The notes beneath the pieces were generated by a model. The model searched no databases, had not been told where the DNA came from, and saw nothing but the letters and a program-made list of their open reading frames with translations. Source: Verrucomicrobiota bacterium (GTDB lineage Bacteria; Verrucomicrobiota; Verrucomicrobiia; Limisphaerales; SIBE01). Taken from it: a stretch of DNA of 33,477 nucleotides. This document shows positions 1 to 9,355 of the stretch, one piece after another. The translations under genes and the position numbers were made by a program. The stretch covers positions 1-33,477 of the forward strand of contig JAQBVM010000035.1 in assembly GCA_027623095.1 (NCBI GenBank). The letters are read 5' to 3'. The first letter of the stretch is position 1, and each line of letters opens with the position of its first letter.

Positions 1-30
1 TTAATTCAATGGCAGTGCGCCTAGCCCGAC

Positions 31-918
31 TCAAGGCAGGTCAAAAAGCATATTCTCCGCAGTTGATTTTCGTTTACGTCCCTTTTGGGGAATTTTAGCG
101 ACTGGCTCAGGCAACCCGCTTTGGATGGCTTTGCGCGCAACATCAACATACTCGCGATCGATGTCAAAACCAGTAAATCGCCCGACCCCGCATTGCTTCG
201 CGGCGTGTGCGGAATGGCCAATTCCCAAAAATGGATCCAACATGACCAGATCCGGCCGGCAACCGTGGATTTTGATGCAGAACACAGCCAAATCGGTGGG
301 AAAGGTCGCCGGATGCGGACGCTGTTTTGAACGGCTGACAATCGTCTTGTACGGAATAAACCAGTTGTTCCCGCGGCAGCGCAAGTCGTTCCCCCCTGTG
401 TGAGCCCATCGCTTGATGTTTGATTTGTCCGAGTACGGAACACCAATCGCGCGCCGATCCAGCGGCGTGTTTCCTGTCTTGGTGAGGTGAAAAACGTACT
501 CATGGCAATCCGTCACAAATCGATCCGACTGAAGCGGTTTGAAGTGGCCGGCGGATATTGTCTCGCCGGTCTTCGTCTGGACGGAAATGGATTTGATCCA
601 GTGAAAGGTGTTTTGCAATACGAAGAGGCTTGCCTTCATTCGGACAATCAACTCGTGCGGAATTAAGGGATTGGAAGGACAAGAGCCCAGATTGAGGAAG
701 AAGGAGCCATCGTCTTTCAGAATCCGTCGAACTTCGCCCGCCCATTGGGCACACCAGCTCAAATACTCGTCGCTGGTTCGGCTGTCGCGGTAGTTGCGAT
801 ACTTGATGCCAAGGTTGTATGGGGGAGACGTGACGACCAAGTCAATGGACTGATCGGGCATCTGCCGCATACCCTCGACGCAGTCCATGGCCTTGAGTTC
901 AAATACAGTTTGTGACAT
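31..918 (-). CDS. Site-specific DNA methyltransferase (N4-cytosine/N6-adenine, beta-class order)
   Basis: Transfers a methyl group from SAM to the exocyclic amino group of adenine or cytosine in a specific DNA site. The 295-residue protein has the catalytic motif IV TSPPYN at residues 30-35 near the N-terminus and the SAM-binding motif I DPFLGIG at 228-234 near the C-terminus, preceded by HPATFP (202-207). That order (IV before I) is the beta-class arrangement, and the length is normal for the family. SPPY is commoner in N4-cytosine enzymes, but the base cannot be decided from the motif. The ATG at 918 is the first codon of the open frame and starts right at the conserved N-terminus (MSQTVFELKAMDCVEGMRQMPDQSIDL). 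No restriction endonuclease lies next to it in the window; only 30 bases precede the left edge, so a partner could lie outside. Confidence 0.9.
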   Translation of the reverse strand: MSQTVFELKAMDCVEGMRQMPDQSIDLVVTSPPYNLGIKYRNYRDSRTSDEYLSWCAQWAGEVRRILKDDGSFFLNLGSCPSNPLIPHELIVRMKASLFVLQNTFHWIKSISVQTKTGETISAGHFKPLQSDRFVTDCHEYVFHLTKTGNTPLDRRAIGVPYSDKSNIKRWAHTGGNDLRCRGNNWFIPYKTIVSRSKQRPHPATFPTDLAVFCIKIHGCRPDLVMLDPFLGIGHSAHAAKQCGVGRFTGFDIDREYVDVARKAIQSGLPEPVAKIPQKGRKRKSTAENMLFDLP

Positions 919-1395
919 TTAGCTTTTTTCTTTGACGCCGTACTTCGTGATGGTGCGGGAGAGATTCCTTTTGTTCAAGAGCGCAATCCAGTTGCGCCGA
1001 CTCTCGTTTCTCTCGGTGGGGCGACACTCTGTAAAGCCCTGTCTTCTCCTTGTGAACCCGCTATCTTGCGAATCGGAGCTGTGGAAACGCCGGATTGCTT
1101 GGATGAATCGGGGTTCCCATTGTGCTACTCGTTCGGGTTATTCGCCGCACGGTTGAACAGGGCTCCACGGAGTGTCGCCCCACCGGACTTCAGCTGGTTG
1201 AACCTCGAATCTTTCGAGTTGCGGAATTCACCTTTGGTGGCTCCCCTGGGATCACCAGCCCGCGCTCCGCTCCTCAATCCGATGAAGAAGCAGCAGCCGT
1301 TCAGGCGTGTCCTCATTCAGATGCGCCCCAAACCGCGCAGCTACGAATTCTTTCCTTCCGGTTATTCGCGTTCTGTCACATATTTCGCCCCAGCT
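919..1395. other. Intergenic region holding repeat element A
   Basis: Divergent gap of 477 bases between the methyltransferase (leftward) and the PVC haem protein (rightward). It holds the inverted-repeat element at 1015-1184. The frame of the downstream gene stays open back to 1066, but that stretch is mostly repeat DNA and shows no protein-like pattern. No promoter could be assigned. Confidence 0.5.
1015..1184. repeat. Element A: ~170-bp MITE/REP-like element with terminal inverted repeats
   Basis: The first 27 bases (1015-1041, starting GGTGGGGCGACACTC) and the reverse complement of the last 27 (1158-1184) agree at 24 of 27 positions. An internal GTGGAAACGC box sits 66 bases from the left end, and a GTTCC box 98 bases from it. 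Element B at 16236-16404 has almost the same length, the same termini and the same internal boxes at offsets 65 and 97. It codes for nothing recognisable. A downstream box (CCTCATTCAGATGCGCCC, 1311-1328) is also shared with the flank of element B. Confidence 0.75.
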
Positions 1396-4300
1396 ATGAG
1401 ATTTCAATTGGACGGCTCACTGATCGTGTCCTCGTTTCGGCTGCTTCTTTCCGCCTCGATCTTGTGGGCGGTCACCATTAATTTGACGCGCCCGTGCAGG
1501 GCCGCCGATCCGTTCGCGGAAGGTGTTCGCACCACACCCCCGCTCAACCCGGCCGCGGAGTTGGAATCTTTCCATCTGCCTCCAGGATTCGAAATTCAAC
1601 TGGTAGCCGCGGAACCCGACATTGCCAAACCGATGAACATGGCTTTCGACGCGAAAGGCAGGCTTTGGGTGACCGTGACCCGGGAATATCCATTCCCCCT
1701 TCCCCCAGGCCAGAGTGGACGAGACGCGATCAAGATCCTTGAGGACTTCGATGAAGCGGGACGCGCGCGCAAAGTGACGACTTTTGCGGATGGCTTGAAT
1801 ATCCCGATCGGGCTCTACCCGTACAAGAACGGTGTCGTCGCGTGGAGCATTCCGAACATCTGGCATTTCCAAGATACCGACGGTGACGGCAAGGCGGACA
1901 CACGCGAGGTACTCTATGGGCCGCTCGGCTGGGAACGAGACACGCACGGAATGAACTCCTCGTTCACGAGAGGCTATGACGGATGGCTCTATGTCACGCA
2001 CGGATACAACAACAACTCAACCGTTCGCGGAAAAGACGGCAGCGAAATCCGAATGAATTCCGGAAACGTCTATCGGGTGCGCCTCGACGGATCGCGAGTG
2101 GAGCAATTCACGTGGGGCCAAGTCAATCCGTTCGGACTCTGTTTCGATGCGCTGGGCAACCTATTCTCAGCGGACTGTCACAGCGAACCGGTGTATCACC
2201 TGCTCCGGGGCGCCTACTACCCGAGCTTTGGAAAACCGCACGACGGACTCGGGTTCGGACCCAGCATGATTTTTCACAGTCACGGATCGACCGCAATTTG
2301 TGGGATCACTTACTATGCGGACGATCTCTGGCCTGAGGTATATCGCGATAACATTTTCACAGGAAATGTCATGACCAGCGCGGTGAATCGCGATTTCGCC
2401 GAATTCTCCGGCTCATCTCCGACAGCGGCGGAACGACCGGATTTCATTCGAACGGATGATCCATGGTTCCGGCCAGTGAATCTTCAAATGGGGCCCGACG
2501 GCGCGCTGTATATCGCGGATTTTTACAACAGAATTATCGGTCACTACGAAGTGCCTCTGCAGCATCCGGGTCGGGATCGCGAGCGAGGGCGGATTTGGAG
2601 GGTGATCTATAGAGGTCCCGAAGGCCGAGTTCCCCTCAGGACTCCAGCGCTTCCAGATTCCGTCGAGGGACTCATCGGGGAACTGGGAAGCCCCAATCTG
2701 ACCCGCAGAAATCTGGCGATGAATCAGTTGTTTGACGAGTTCGGAGACAAAGCCGTGGCGTCTCTTTCGCAGGCGATGGCTAATTCCGCCTCCCCCCCGG
2801 TCCAAAAAAGCCACGTTCTCTGGCTGCTTCATCGGCTAGGCCAGTTGAATACCGCGACACTCCTCCAGGCGGCACAAGACAACCATCGAAACATCCGAAC
2901 ACACGCGATGCATGTGCTTTCAGAAACCGCAGACTGGACGATGGAATTGCATGACGCGGTCCTCCGGGGTCTGCGAGATACGGACCCGTTTGTCGTTCGC
3001 GGCGCGGCCGACGCGCTTGGAATGCATCCGTCGTACAGCAACGTCTCGCCGCTTTTGGCGGCGCGGAATTCCGTGCCGGCCGCAGATACTCACTTGCTGC
3101 ACACGGTTCAAATGGCTCTGCGAAACCAGCTCAAGGCTGAGGGCGTCCCGGCGCGCCTGGCGGCTGCGGGACTTAGTGAGCGTGATTCAAGAACGCTGGC
3201 GGCGGCGGCGCTTGGCCTCCCTTTTCCGGAAGCGGGAACGTTCCTGCTGCATCACGTTGAAAACCACGATGAAACCCCGGCTGAGTTGAGCGTTTACCTC
3301 AAACACATCTCCCGCTTTGCGCCGGACGCGGATCGCGGGCGGCTGGTGGAATTTGCCCGCGAGCATGTCGCGGGAGATCTCGACCTGCAGCTTTCTCTGC
3401 TCAAATCGATTCAGGAGGGCGCCACGCAGCGGGGTGGTTCGTTGTCACGCGAGGAGCAGGATTGGGGAGCCACCCTCGCGGAATCGCTCTTGAATACAGT
3501 CGATCCGGAGAACCTCGCCTGGAATAATACTCCTCTCGAAGGAGCAAGGAACCCATCCAACCCCTGGATTCTGCAGAAGCGCCGGTCAAGTGATGGAACT
3601 GAGAACGGCTTATTTCTCTCGAGTCTTCCGCCCGGGGGCGAGCAATTGACCGGAATTCTTCGGTCTCAAGCCTTCGTCATTCCCGAAACGCTCAGCCTAT
3701 TTCTCGCGGGCCACGACGGCTACCCGGAGAAACCGGCGCAGAAACGTAACTTGATTCGTTTGGTAGCTTCAGCGTCCGGAGAGGTTTTAGCGCAGTCTTT
3801 TCCACCGCGAAACGACGTCGCCCAGAGGGTTCATTGGGACTTGAAACAACACGCGGGCACCAGCGGAGCGATTGAGATTGTGGATGCCGATAATGGGGAC
3901 GCCTACGCTTGGCTGGCGGCTGGCCGATTTGATCCACCGGTAGTTCGGGTGCCTTCGAAGAATCCGCAAGAGATCGCGCAGCGCCGCACAGCGGGCGCGG
4001 AACTTGCATTGGCGCTTCGGTTAAAGGGGATGGAACCGAGACTTCGAGCTCTCTTGAACGAACCGGTTGGCGACCTCGAAACATCGAGCGCCGCCGCGCG
4101 CGCGCTGGCCGCCCTGAATCCGGATGAAGCGGCGGCCTCGCTCGCCGCCGTCATCGCTGATGCGGCCGTGCCGCCGGAATTGCGCCGGGCACTCTGCCAC
4201 TCCCTTGCCAACCCGGCTTCGCATGACTATTTCCCGGTACTGATGGAGGCGCTCCGCGTCGCCCCCTATCGTGTTCAGGCTCGGCTCGCGCAGAGTTTGG

Positions 4301-4947
4301 CTGGCAGCCGCGGCGGGGCGGAACGGTTGTTCACCCTGATCGAGAATGTCCAAGCATCGCCGCGTCTCCTGCGGGAGCGGCAAGTAGAAGACAAACTCTC
4401 GGCCCTCGACATCCCCGGTGCGGGCGACCGCATCACGAGGTTAACCCAAGGGATCGCTCCAATCAGCGAAGAAACGCAGCGTATGATCGACTCGAAGCGG
4501 GCGGAAATCGCGCGAATGGAGAGCAGCGCCACGGAAGGCGCCCGCATTTTTAGCCAAGCCTGTTCCGTTTGCCATCAGGTGGACGGCCAAGGCGGACTGG
4601 TTGCGCCTCAGTTGGACGGCATCGGAAACCGCGGGCTTGAACGGTTGCTTGAGGACGTCTTGGATCCGAACCGCAATGTGGATCCGGCCTTTCACACGAC
4701 GATGATCACTCGCACGGACGGCGAACTCGTCGCGGGTTTGTTTCGCCGCGAAGAAGGCGCGTCGCTTGTGTTCGCGAATTCCGCGGGAGTTGAGATTTCG
4801 ATTTCGAAATCTGAAGTCGCCGAGCGCCGCACGGTGGAGACGTCACTCATGCCGGATAACTTTGGCGAAGCGCTGTCGGAGGATGACCTCGCAAACCTAA
4901 TGGCATTCCTTCTGTCAAAGAAAGGCGCCCCGGCGGCAGCTAAATGA
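1396..4947 (+). CDS. PVC-type membrane-bound haem protein: beta-propeller dehydrogenase-like domain, HEAT repeats, C-terminal cytochrome c
   Basis: Large exported protein of 1183 residues. I chose the ATG at 1396 because it gives a signal peptide (MRFQLDGSLIVSS..., hydrophobic LLLSASILWAV, then the small residues before DPFAEG); the frame is open to 1066 but that part is repeat DNA. After the signal comes a soluble-sugar-dehydrogenase-like beta-propeller (LPPGFEIQLVAAEPDIAKPMNM, DTDGDGKADT, WYLYVTHG-type blades, NLQMGPDGALYIADFYNR), then helical HEAT-like repeats, then a C-terminal c-type haem domain with CSVCH (C1056, C1059, H1060) followed by GQGGLVAPQLDGIGNR and LEDVLDPNRNVDPAF. This is the PVC-type domain set known from Planctomycetes and Verrucomicrobia, expected in the periplasm. 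The substrate is unknown. Confidence 0.9.
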   Translation: MRFQLDGSLIVSSFRLLLSASILWAVTINLTRPCRAADPFAEGVRTTPPLNPAAELESFHLPPGFEIQLVAAEPDIAKPMNMAFDAKGRLWVTVTREYPFPLPPGQSGRDAIKILEDFDEAGRARKVTTFADGLNIPIGLYPYKNGVVAWSIPNIWHFQDTDGDGKADTREVLYGPLGWERDTHGMNSSFTRGYDGWLYVTHGYNNNSTVRGKDGSEIRMNSGNVYRVRLDGSRVEQFTWGQVNPFGLCFDALGNLFSADCHSEPVYHLLRGAYYPSFGKPHDGLGFGPSMIFHSHGSTAICGITYYADDLWPEVYRDNIFTGNVMTSAVNRDFAEFSGSSPTAAERPDFIRTDDPWFRPVNLQMGPDGALYIADFYNRIIGHYEVPLQHPGRDRERGRIWRVIYRGPEGRVPLRTPALPDSVEGLIGELGSPNLTRRNLAMNQLFDEFGDKAVASLSQAMANSASPPVQKSHVLWLLHRLGQLNTATLLQAAQDNHRNIRTHAMHVLSETADWTMELHDAVLRGLRDTDPFVVRGAADALGMHPSYSNVSPLLAARNSVPAADTHLLHTVQMALRNQLKAEGVPARLAAAGLSERDSRTLAAAALGLPFPEAGTFLLHHVENHDETPAELSVYLKHISRFAPDADRGRLVEFAREHVAGDLDLQLSLLKSIQEGATQRGGSLSREEQDWGATLAESLLNTVDPENLAWNNTPLEGARNPSNPWILQKRRSSDGTENGLFLSSLPPGGEQLTGILRSQAFVIPETLSLFLAGHDGYPEKPAQKRNLIRLVASASGEVLAQSFPPRNDVAQRVHWDLKQHAGTSGAIEIVDADNGDAYAWLAAGRFDPPVVRVPSKNPQEIAQRRTAGAELALALRLKGMEPRLRALLNEPVGDLETSSAAARALAALNPDEAAASLAAVIADAAVPPELRRALCHSLANPASHDYFPVLMEALRVAPYRVQARLAQSLAGSRGGAERLFTLIENVQASPRLLRERQVEDKLSALDIPGAGDRITRLTQGIAPISEETQRMIDSKRAEIARMESSATEGARIFSQACSVCHQVDGQGGLVAPQLDGIGNRGLERLLEDVLDPNRNVDPAFHTTMITRTDGELVAGLFRREEGASLVFANSAGVEISISKSEVAERRTVETSLMPDNFGEALSEDDLANLMAFLLSKKGAPAAAK

Positions 4948-5135
4948 CGAGTAGGTTTCCGCCGACTTCCCAACAATGACTGAGCCCAACGAGCGACCTC
5001 TAACCGATCGGTTTTCGAAACGAAAAGGTTTCTGGGACGAGTGGACAGGCTTGACTGGAAATCAGAACTGTGGGCACTCTGGGCGTCATCCATTTGCCAT
5101 AAGCAACGGTTCTCGAATACCGACCGAGTATTTTT

Positions 5136-5954
5136 ATGAACATTTCTAAACGTTTTCCCGCTCCCAAGTATCCCAATCTAACATCCGCAGCTTTCACGCT
5201 GATCGAACTGCTGGTTGTCATTGCCATCATCGCGATCCTTGCCGGGATGCTCCTTCCCGCGTTGTCGAAGTCCAAGACCAAAGCGCAAGGGATCGCCTGT
5301 ATGAATAACATCAAGCAACTCAACCTTGCCTGGTTCATGTACGGGGACGACAACAACGACAAGCTGGTCCCGAATGGAACGGGAGCCCAGATTGGGTGGA
5401 TTGAGGGATGGCTGAAAACGGCCCGGGACGCAACGAACATGAACTTGATCAAATCGCCACGGGGAATGCTGTGGGATTACAATCAATCTCTCGACATTTA
5501 CAAATGCCCCGCGGATCGAAGCACCGTTTCGATCGGAGGGCGAAACTATCCCCGGAATCGCAGCATTTCCATGAACGGAAATATGAACGGCGACAGTTGG
5601 TACACCGCGGAGATTAACGCCACTTTTCACACATTCCGAAAATATTCGAGCATCATCCGGCCCTCGCCATCGGAGGCGTTTGTGTTTCTCGACGAGCATC
5701 CTGACGCCATCGACGACGGCTATTTTCTCGTTTTCCTAAATCGTCATCACCTGTGGGGAAATATGCCCGCCAACTACCATAACGGAGCATGCGGATTCTC
5801 CTTCGCCGATGGACACGCCGAGATTCGAAAATGGGTTGATCCGGACACGCTCTCTGCGAAAATCGTTGCCAATCCAATGGGCTCAAGAGATGTCCCTTGG
5901 ATTCAGGTTCGGACATCGGCTCCAAAGGACCTGAGCACGCCCTTTCCGCCCTGA
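5136..5954 (+). CDS. Type II secretion/type IV pilin-like pseudopilin with H-X9-DG C-terminal motif
   Basis: The 272-residue protein opens with a short basic leader and a prepilin-peptidase site: cleavage expected between A19 and F20 in [17 protein letters not shown], with the conserved Glu at mature position 5 (E24). The hydrophobic helix runs to about residue 43. A globular domain follows, containing KCPADRS and ending with [13 protein letters not shown], the H-X9-DG motif (H215, D225-G226) that defines a pseudopilin family expanded in Planctomycetes and Verrucomicrobia. These proteins are thought to be exported to a pseudopilus-like structure, but individual roles are mostly unknown, and many copies occur per genome. 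It stands alone here, 188 bases after the PVC haem gene, with no secretion genes nearby. ATG 5136 is the natural start; upstream is AT-rich with no clear ribosome-binding site. Confidence 0.9.
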   Translation: MNISKRFPAPKYPNLTSAAFTLIELLVVIAIIAILAGMLLPALSKSKTKAQGIACMNNIKQLNLAWFMYGDDNNDKLVPNGTGAQIGWIEGWLKTARDATNMNLIKSPRGMLWDYNQSLDIYKCPADRSTVSIGGRNYPRNRSISMNGNMNGDSWYTAEINATFHTFRKYSSIIRPSPSEAFVFLDEHPDAIDDGYFLVFLNRHHLWGNMPANYHNGACGFSFADGHAEIRKWVDPDTLSAKIVANPMGSRDVPWIQVRTSAPKDLSTPFPP

Positions 5955-6363
5955 GTCCGTCCGGTTACCGATGCGATCTTATTCAGGCGCGTTCCTCGAT
6001 TTGTGCGGGAGGGTGAGACTCCTGTCGAACCCCTTCTTGGCAGAGTTTCGCCCCCCCCGAGTTCATGGGCGGCCTCCACAAAATCTTTCGCGCTTTGAAC
6101 CCCTGAACTGCTGCGCCTCACAGACCCGCGCTCCGGAGCGTGCCTCTGTGAGGCGCAGCAATATCAATTTCATGGGTAGCCAGAGGCCGGCCTTTTAGCG
6201 ATGCCGCCACTGAGTCTCTCGAACCGCTGAAAAACCAAGATTTCCGTTGACAGTTTTGGCGCGTAAAGGTGTCATTCAGCCCATTGCCAGACCGATGTTC
6301 CCAGCAGGGGCCAAAACATTAAGAATGTAGAACTGTGTACAGAACCCGACTATTGAAACACAC
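5955..6363. other. Intergenic region with hairpins
   Basis: The 409-base gap holds an imperfect inverted repeat near 6008-6058, with GGTGAGACTCC on the left and CAGAGTTTCGCCCCCCCC on the right. The right arm resembles the termini of elements A and B, so this may be a decayed relative. It also holds the perfect hairpin at 6109-6160. From 6190 to 6363, before the oxidoreductase gene, nothing was recognised; a promoter is expected there but none could be assigned. Confidence 0.45.
6109..6160. repeat. Perfect 16-bp-stem palindromic hairpin
   Basis: TGCTGCGCCTCACAGA at 6109-6124 is exactly repeated in inverted orientation at 6145-6160. The 20-base spacer contains a second, perfect 12-base palindrome CGCTCCGGAGCG at 6129-6140, so the whole unit can fold as one long two-storey hairpin. 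There is no T-tract after it on either strand, so it is not an ordinary intrinsic terminator. It is more like a REP/BIME-type extragenic palindrome. Confidence 0.8.
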
Positions 6364-7488
6364 ATGAGCAAGGGAAGAATCAACGTTGCCATCGTGGGAC
6401 TGGGATTTGGAGCCGAGTTTATCCCCATTTACCAGCGCCATCCAAACGCGAATCTGTACGCGATCTGCCAGCGTTCCCAAACGAAACTGGATGCCATTGG
6501 TGACGCGTTTGGAGTAGAAAAACGCTACGCTAAATTTGACCAGCTTCTCCAGGATCCGAATGTCGATGTGGTTCACATCAACACGCCTATCCCCGATCAC
6601 GGTCCGCAATCGATCAAAGCTCTGAAAGCCGGCAAACACGTGGCCTGCACTGTCCCCATGGCGACAAGCATTGATGAGTGCCGCACGATTGTCGAATTGG
6701 TGAAGAAGACAGGTTTGAAGTATATGATGATGGAAACCGTGGTTTATGCCCGCGAGTTTCTTTACATCAAAGAGATGTATGAGAAAGGAGAGCTCGGCAA
6801 GATCCAGTTTCTTCAGGCGAGCCATCAGCAGGACATGGACGGCTGGCCAAACTATTGGCCCGGGCTTCCTCCGATGTGGTACGCCACGCACTGTGTGGGT
6901 CCGGTATGCGCCCTGACACGCGCGACGGCCGAATACGTTTCCTGCTTCGGTTCGGGAACCATTCGCAAAGGACTGATTGGAAAGTACAATTCTCCCTTTG
7001 CCGTCGAAACAACCCACATCAAGTTTAAGAACTCCGACCTGGCGGCGCGCATTTACAGATCTCTCTTCGATGTCGCCCGTCAATATCGCGAAAGCATTGA
7101 TGTGTTTGGTTCCAAACGATCTTTTGAATGGAGCCTCGTGGAGCATGAACCGCATATTCTTCACACCGGCAAACTCCCGGAACATAAAATTCCAAAAAAG
7201 GTGAAGGTTCCGGACTATGCGAAACTCCTTCCCAAACCGATCCGGCCATTCACAACCAAGGGTGTCTATGATCTTGGAAAGAAGACCCATTTGAGCTTTA
7301 CCCAGGGCGCGGGCCATGGAGGTTCGCATCCGCATTTGGCTCATGAATTCATCAGCGCACTGATCGATGACCGCGAGCCGTTTCCCAACGCTCGTGAGTC
7401 CGCAAACTGGACTTGTGTCGGCCTCTGCGCCCATCAATCCGCGCTCAAGGGCGGCGCGATCGTCAAACTTCCCGCGTTCACGCAGTGA
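6364..7488 (+). CDS. Gfo/Idh/MocA family NAD(P)-dependent oxidoreductase
   Basis: Predicted cytoplasmic sugar or polyol dehydrogenase of 374 residues, the usual family length. The N-terminal Rossmann fold is clear: [13 protein letters not shown] (GxGxxG at 12-17), followed by [17 protein letters not shown] and [15 protein letters not shown]. At the place of the family's EKP motif the protein reads TVP (96-98), so the usual lysine is missing. The C-terminal substrate domain includes [13 protein letters not shown] and a [13 protein letters not shown] segment near the end that could supply histidines for substrate or metal. An MFS transporter starts 58 bases downstream on the same strand without an intervening terminator, so the pair probably acts on an imported sugar or inositol-like compound. 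ATG 6364 puts the Rossmann strand at the correct distance. The substrate is not predictable. Confidence 0.88.
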   Translation: MSKGRINVAIVGLGFGAEFIPIYQRHPNANLYAICQRSQTKLDAIGDAFGVEKRYAKFDQLLQDPNVDVVHINTPIPDHGPQSIKALKAGKHVACTVPMATSIDECRTIVELVKKTGLKYMMMETVVYAREFLYIKEMYEKGELGKIQFLQASHQQDMDGWPNYWPGLPPMWYATHCVGPVCALTRATAEYVSCFGSGTIRKGLIGKYNSPFAVETTHIKFKNSDLAARIYRSLFDVARQYRESIDVFGSKRSFEWSLVEHEPHILHTGKLPEHKIPKKVKVPDYAKLLPKPIRPFTTKGVYDLGKKTHLSFTQGAGHGGSHPHLAHEFISALIDDREPFPNARESANWTCVGLCAHQSALKGGAIVKLPAFTQ

Positions 7489-7546
7489 GCCTTTTCGAAC
7501 TTTCAGAAGTCACTATTATTCTGGATCAACCCAAGACAATTGCTTT

Positions 7547-9175
7547 ATGAACATTAAACAAGATGGAATCGCGCCCAATTCAGCGCGTTTGTTGTGGGCC
7601 GGTTTTATGGCGATTCTCGCCGCCGGCGTAGGTTTCGGTATCCGAGGCGGCATCCTTGCCAATTGGGGTGCTGAGTTTGGTTTCAACGCCTCCCAACTCG
7701 GTGCCATCAATGGCGCCGGATTCACGGGATTTTGTTTCGGTATCATCATTGGCGGTGTGATCGTGGACAAAATCGGTTACGGGAAATTGGTTTTCGCCGC
7801 TTTTGCCTTTCATGTGTTGTCGGCTGTTGTGACCTTTGCGGCATCTTCACCGGAGTCTGCATATAATTACCTCTATTGGGGCACGTTCATTTTTGCGATT
7901 GCCAATGGAACGTTGGAGGCCGTCGCCAATCCACTTGTGGCGACGGTGTTCCCGAAGAACCGAACCCATTACCTGAATATTCTCCACGCAAGCTGGCCGG
8001 CCGGCTTGGTGATTGGCGGATTGATCGGCTGGACCATGGGTGAATCCTTCCATTGGAAGGTCCAGTTGGCCCTGTTCCTGGTTCCCACCGCGGTTTACGG
8101 TTTGATGTTCCTCGGCCAGCACATGCCCAAATCGGAAGCCTCGCAGAAAGGATTGAGCTTCGGTGAAATGTATAAGGACGTCGGCATCCTCGGCAGCCTG
8201 GTGGTTTGCTTCGTTCTGTATCTTTTCTTCAGTGGAGCGCTTGAACTCTCAACTTCAGTTTCGGTTGTTCTCGCGGTCGTTTTGTTGGCGGCTTCGGGAT
8301 ACCTGACAAAATTCTCCATTGGTGCCTGGCTGATCTTTGTCCTCTTCCTCACGCATGCCTTGGTTGGTGCGGTCGAATTGGGAACGGACGGATGGATCCA
8401 AAATATTACCGGCAACATTCTAACCCCGGCTCAGGGCAAGATCCTTTTTGTGTTCACGTCCATTGTGATGTTCTCACTCCGCTTCTGTGCGGATTTCATC
8501 GAGAAAAAACTGAAACTTTCACCCATTGGCATTCTGCTGGCATGTTCCGTCTTAGCCGTCGTTGGTTTGAATCTCGTGAGTGGCATCACAACATTTGTGG
8601 GCGCCATACTCGCTCTAACTGTTTATGCCGTGGGCAAGACCTTCTTTTGGCCAACCATGCTGGCAGTAGTGGGCGATCGGTTCCCGAGAACGGGCGCCGT
8701 CGCTATGAGCATCATGGGCGGAATCGGGATGATGAGCGCCGGTCTAATCGGCTCTCCGGGCTTGGGTTACGCCAAGGATCGTTTCGCCGGCGAAGCCCTG
8801 CAAACTTCGAACGCGGCGGCGTTCGCGGAATACAAATCCGCCACCCCGAGCAAGTTCCTTTTCTTCGATGAAGTGAATGGTTTGGACGGAGCCAAACTCG
8901 GTGGGGTTCAGACAAAACTGGCGGATGCTCGCACGGAATTGTCCGGGGCTGGCAACACTGATCCCCAGGCAGCTATTGGCGAACTCAGTGAAACGGAACG
9001 TCAGGTGCACCAAGCATCCATCACAGGTGATCGCAAAACCTTAGTGGCGGACGCCGCTATCCCGGCAACGATGGCGGTGATTTATCTGCTGCTCCTGGCT
9101 TACTTTAAAACCATTGGCGGCTATAAACCGGTGCATATCGAAGGCAAAGGTAACGAGGCCAAAGAAGGCGCGTAG
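7547..9175 (+). CDS. MFS transporter, probably sugar or sugar-derivative uptake
   Basis: Polytopic inner-membrane protein of 542 residues. I chose ATG 7547; the frame is open further upstream but overlaps the preceding oxidoreductase. The N-terminal half has membrane helices typical of the major facilitator superfamily ([21 protein letters not shown], then [31 protein letters not shown] with the loop 2-3 motif, and [35 protein letters not shown]). A second half follows, with about twelve helices in all. Between the last two helices lies an unusually long hydrophilic loop of about 100 residues (from about [13 protein letters not shown] to [10 protein letters not shown]) before the final helix [17 protein letters not shown]. 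It is probably co-transcribed with the Gfo/Idh/MocA gene, and a strong intrinsic terminator follows 24 bases after the stop. Confidence 0.88.
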   Translation: MNIKQDGIAPNSARLLWAGFMAILAAGVGFGIRGGILANWGAEFGFNASQLGAINGAGFTGFCFGIIIGGVIVDKIGYGKLVFAAFAFHVLSAVVTFAASSPESAYNYLYWGTFIFAIANGTLEAVANPLVATVFPKNRTHYLNILHASWPAGLVIGGLIGWTMGESFHWKVQLALFLVPTAVYGLMFLGQHMPKSEASQKGLSFGEMYKDVGILGSLVVCFVLYLFFSGALELSTSVSVVLAVVLLAASGYLTKFSIGAWLIFVLFLTHALVGAVELGTDGWIQNITGNILTPAQGKILFVFTSIVMFSLRFCADFIEKKLKLSPIGILLACSVLAVVGLNLVSGITTFVGAILALTVYAVGKTFFWPTMLAVVGDRFPRTGAVAMSIMGGIGMMSAGLIGSPGLGYAKDRFAGEALQTSNAAAFAEYKSATPSKFLFFDEVNGLDGAKLGGVQTKLADARTELSGAGNTDPQAAIGELSETERQVHQASITGDRKTLVADAAIPATMAVIYLLLLAYFKTIGGYKPVHIEGKGNEAKEGA

Positions 9176-9199
9176 TGGTTGGCGAAACAGTTTGGCATG

Positions 9200-9231
9200 G
9201 GCGGTCGATCTTTGCGATCGACCGCCTTTTT
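9200..9231 (+). terminator. Rho-independent terminator after the MFS gene
   Basis: A perfect 11-bp stem (9200-9210 with 9216-9226, GGCGGTCGATC and its complement), a five-base loop TTTGC, then TTTTT at 9227-9231. It lies 24 bases after the stop codon of the transporter and closes the oxidoreductase-transporter unit. Confidence 0.9.
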
Positions 9232-9355
9232 GTTCTAATTGTGAAGCCCACACTTTGGGCGAGGTGCGGCAACTGCATGGCCCCCATCGACGAGGGTGCG
9301 TTCTTGGGAGGTTGGAAGAAGGTATTGACGAATCGGTTTTCCGCTTAAAAGACCC

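Noticed and set aside
1..30. Possible 3' end of another gene at the left edge
   Set aside because: Reading on the minus strand from a stop at 1-3 gives only nine codons before another stop, so nothing can be supported.
1066..1395. N-terminal extension of the PVC haem protein
   Set aside because: The frame is open but the DNA is mostly repeat element A and its flank, the residues show no family pattern, and the ATG at 1396 gives a good signal peptide.
5002..5013. AACCGATCGGTT palindrome as a terminator of the PVC gene
   Set aside because: The stem is only 6 bp, has no T-tract suited to the strand, and lies well after the stop codon.
6319..7437. Long minus-strand frame (372 codons) opposite the oxidoreductase
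   Set aside because: It is the mirror of a clear Gfo/Idh/MocA gene and contains no domain I recognise.
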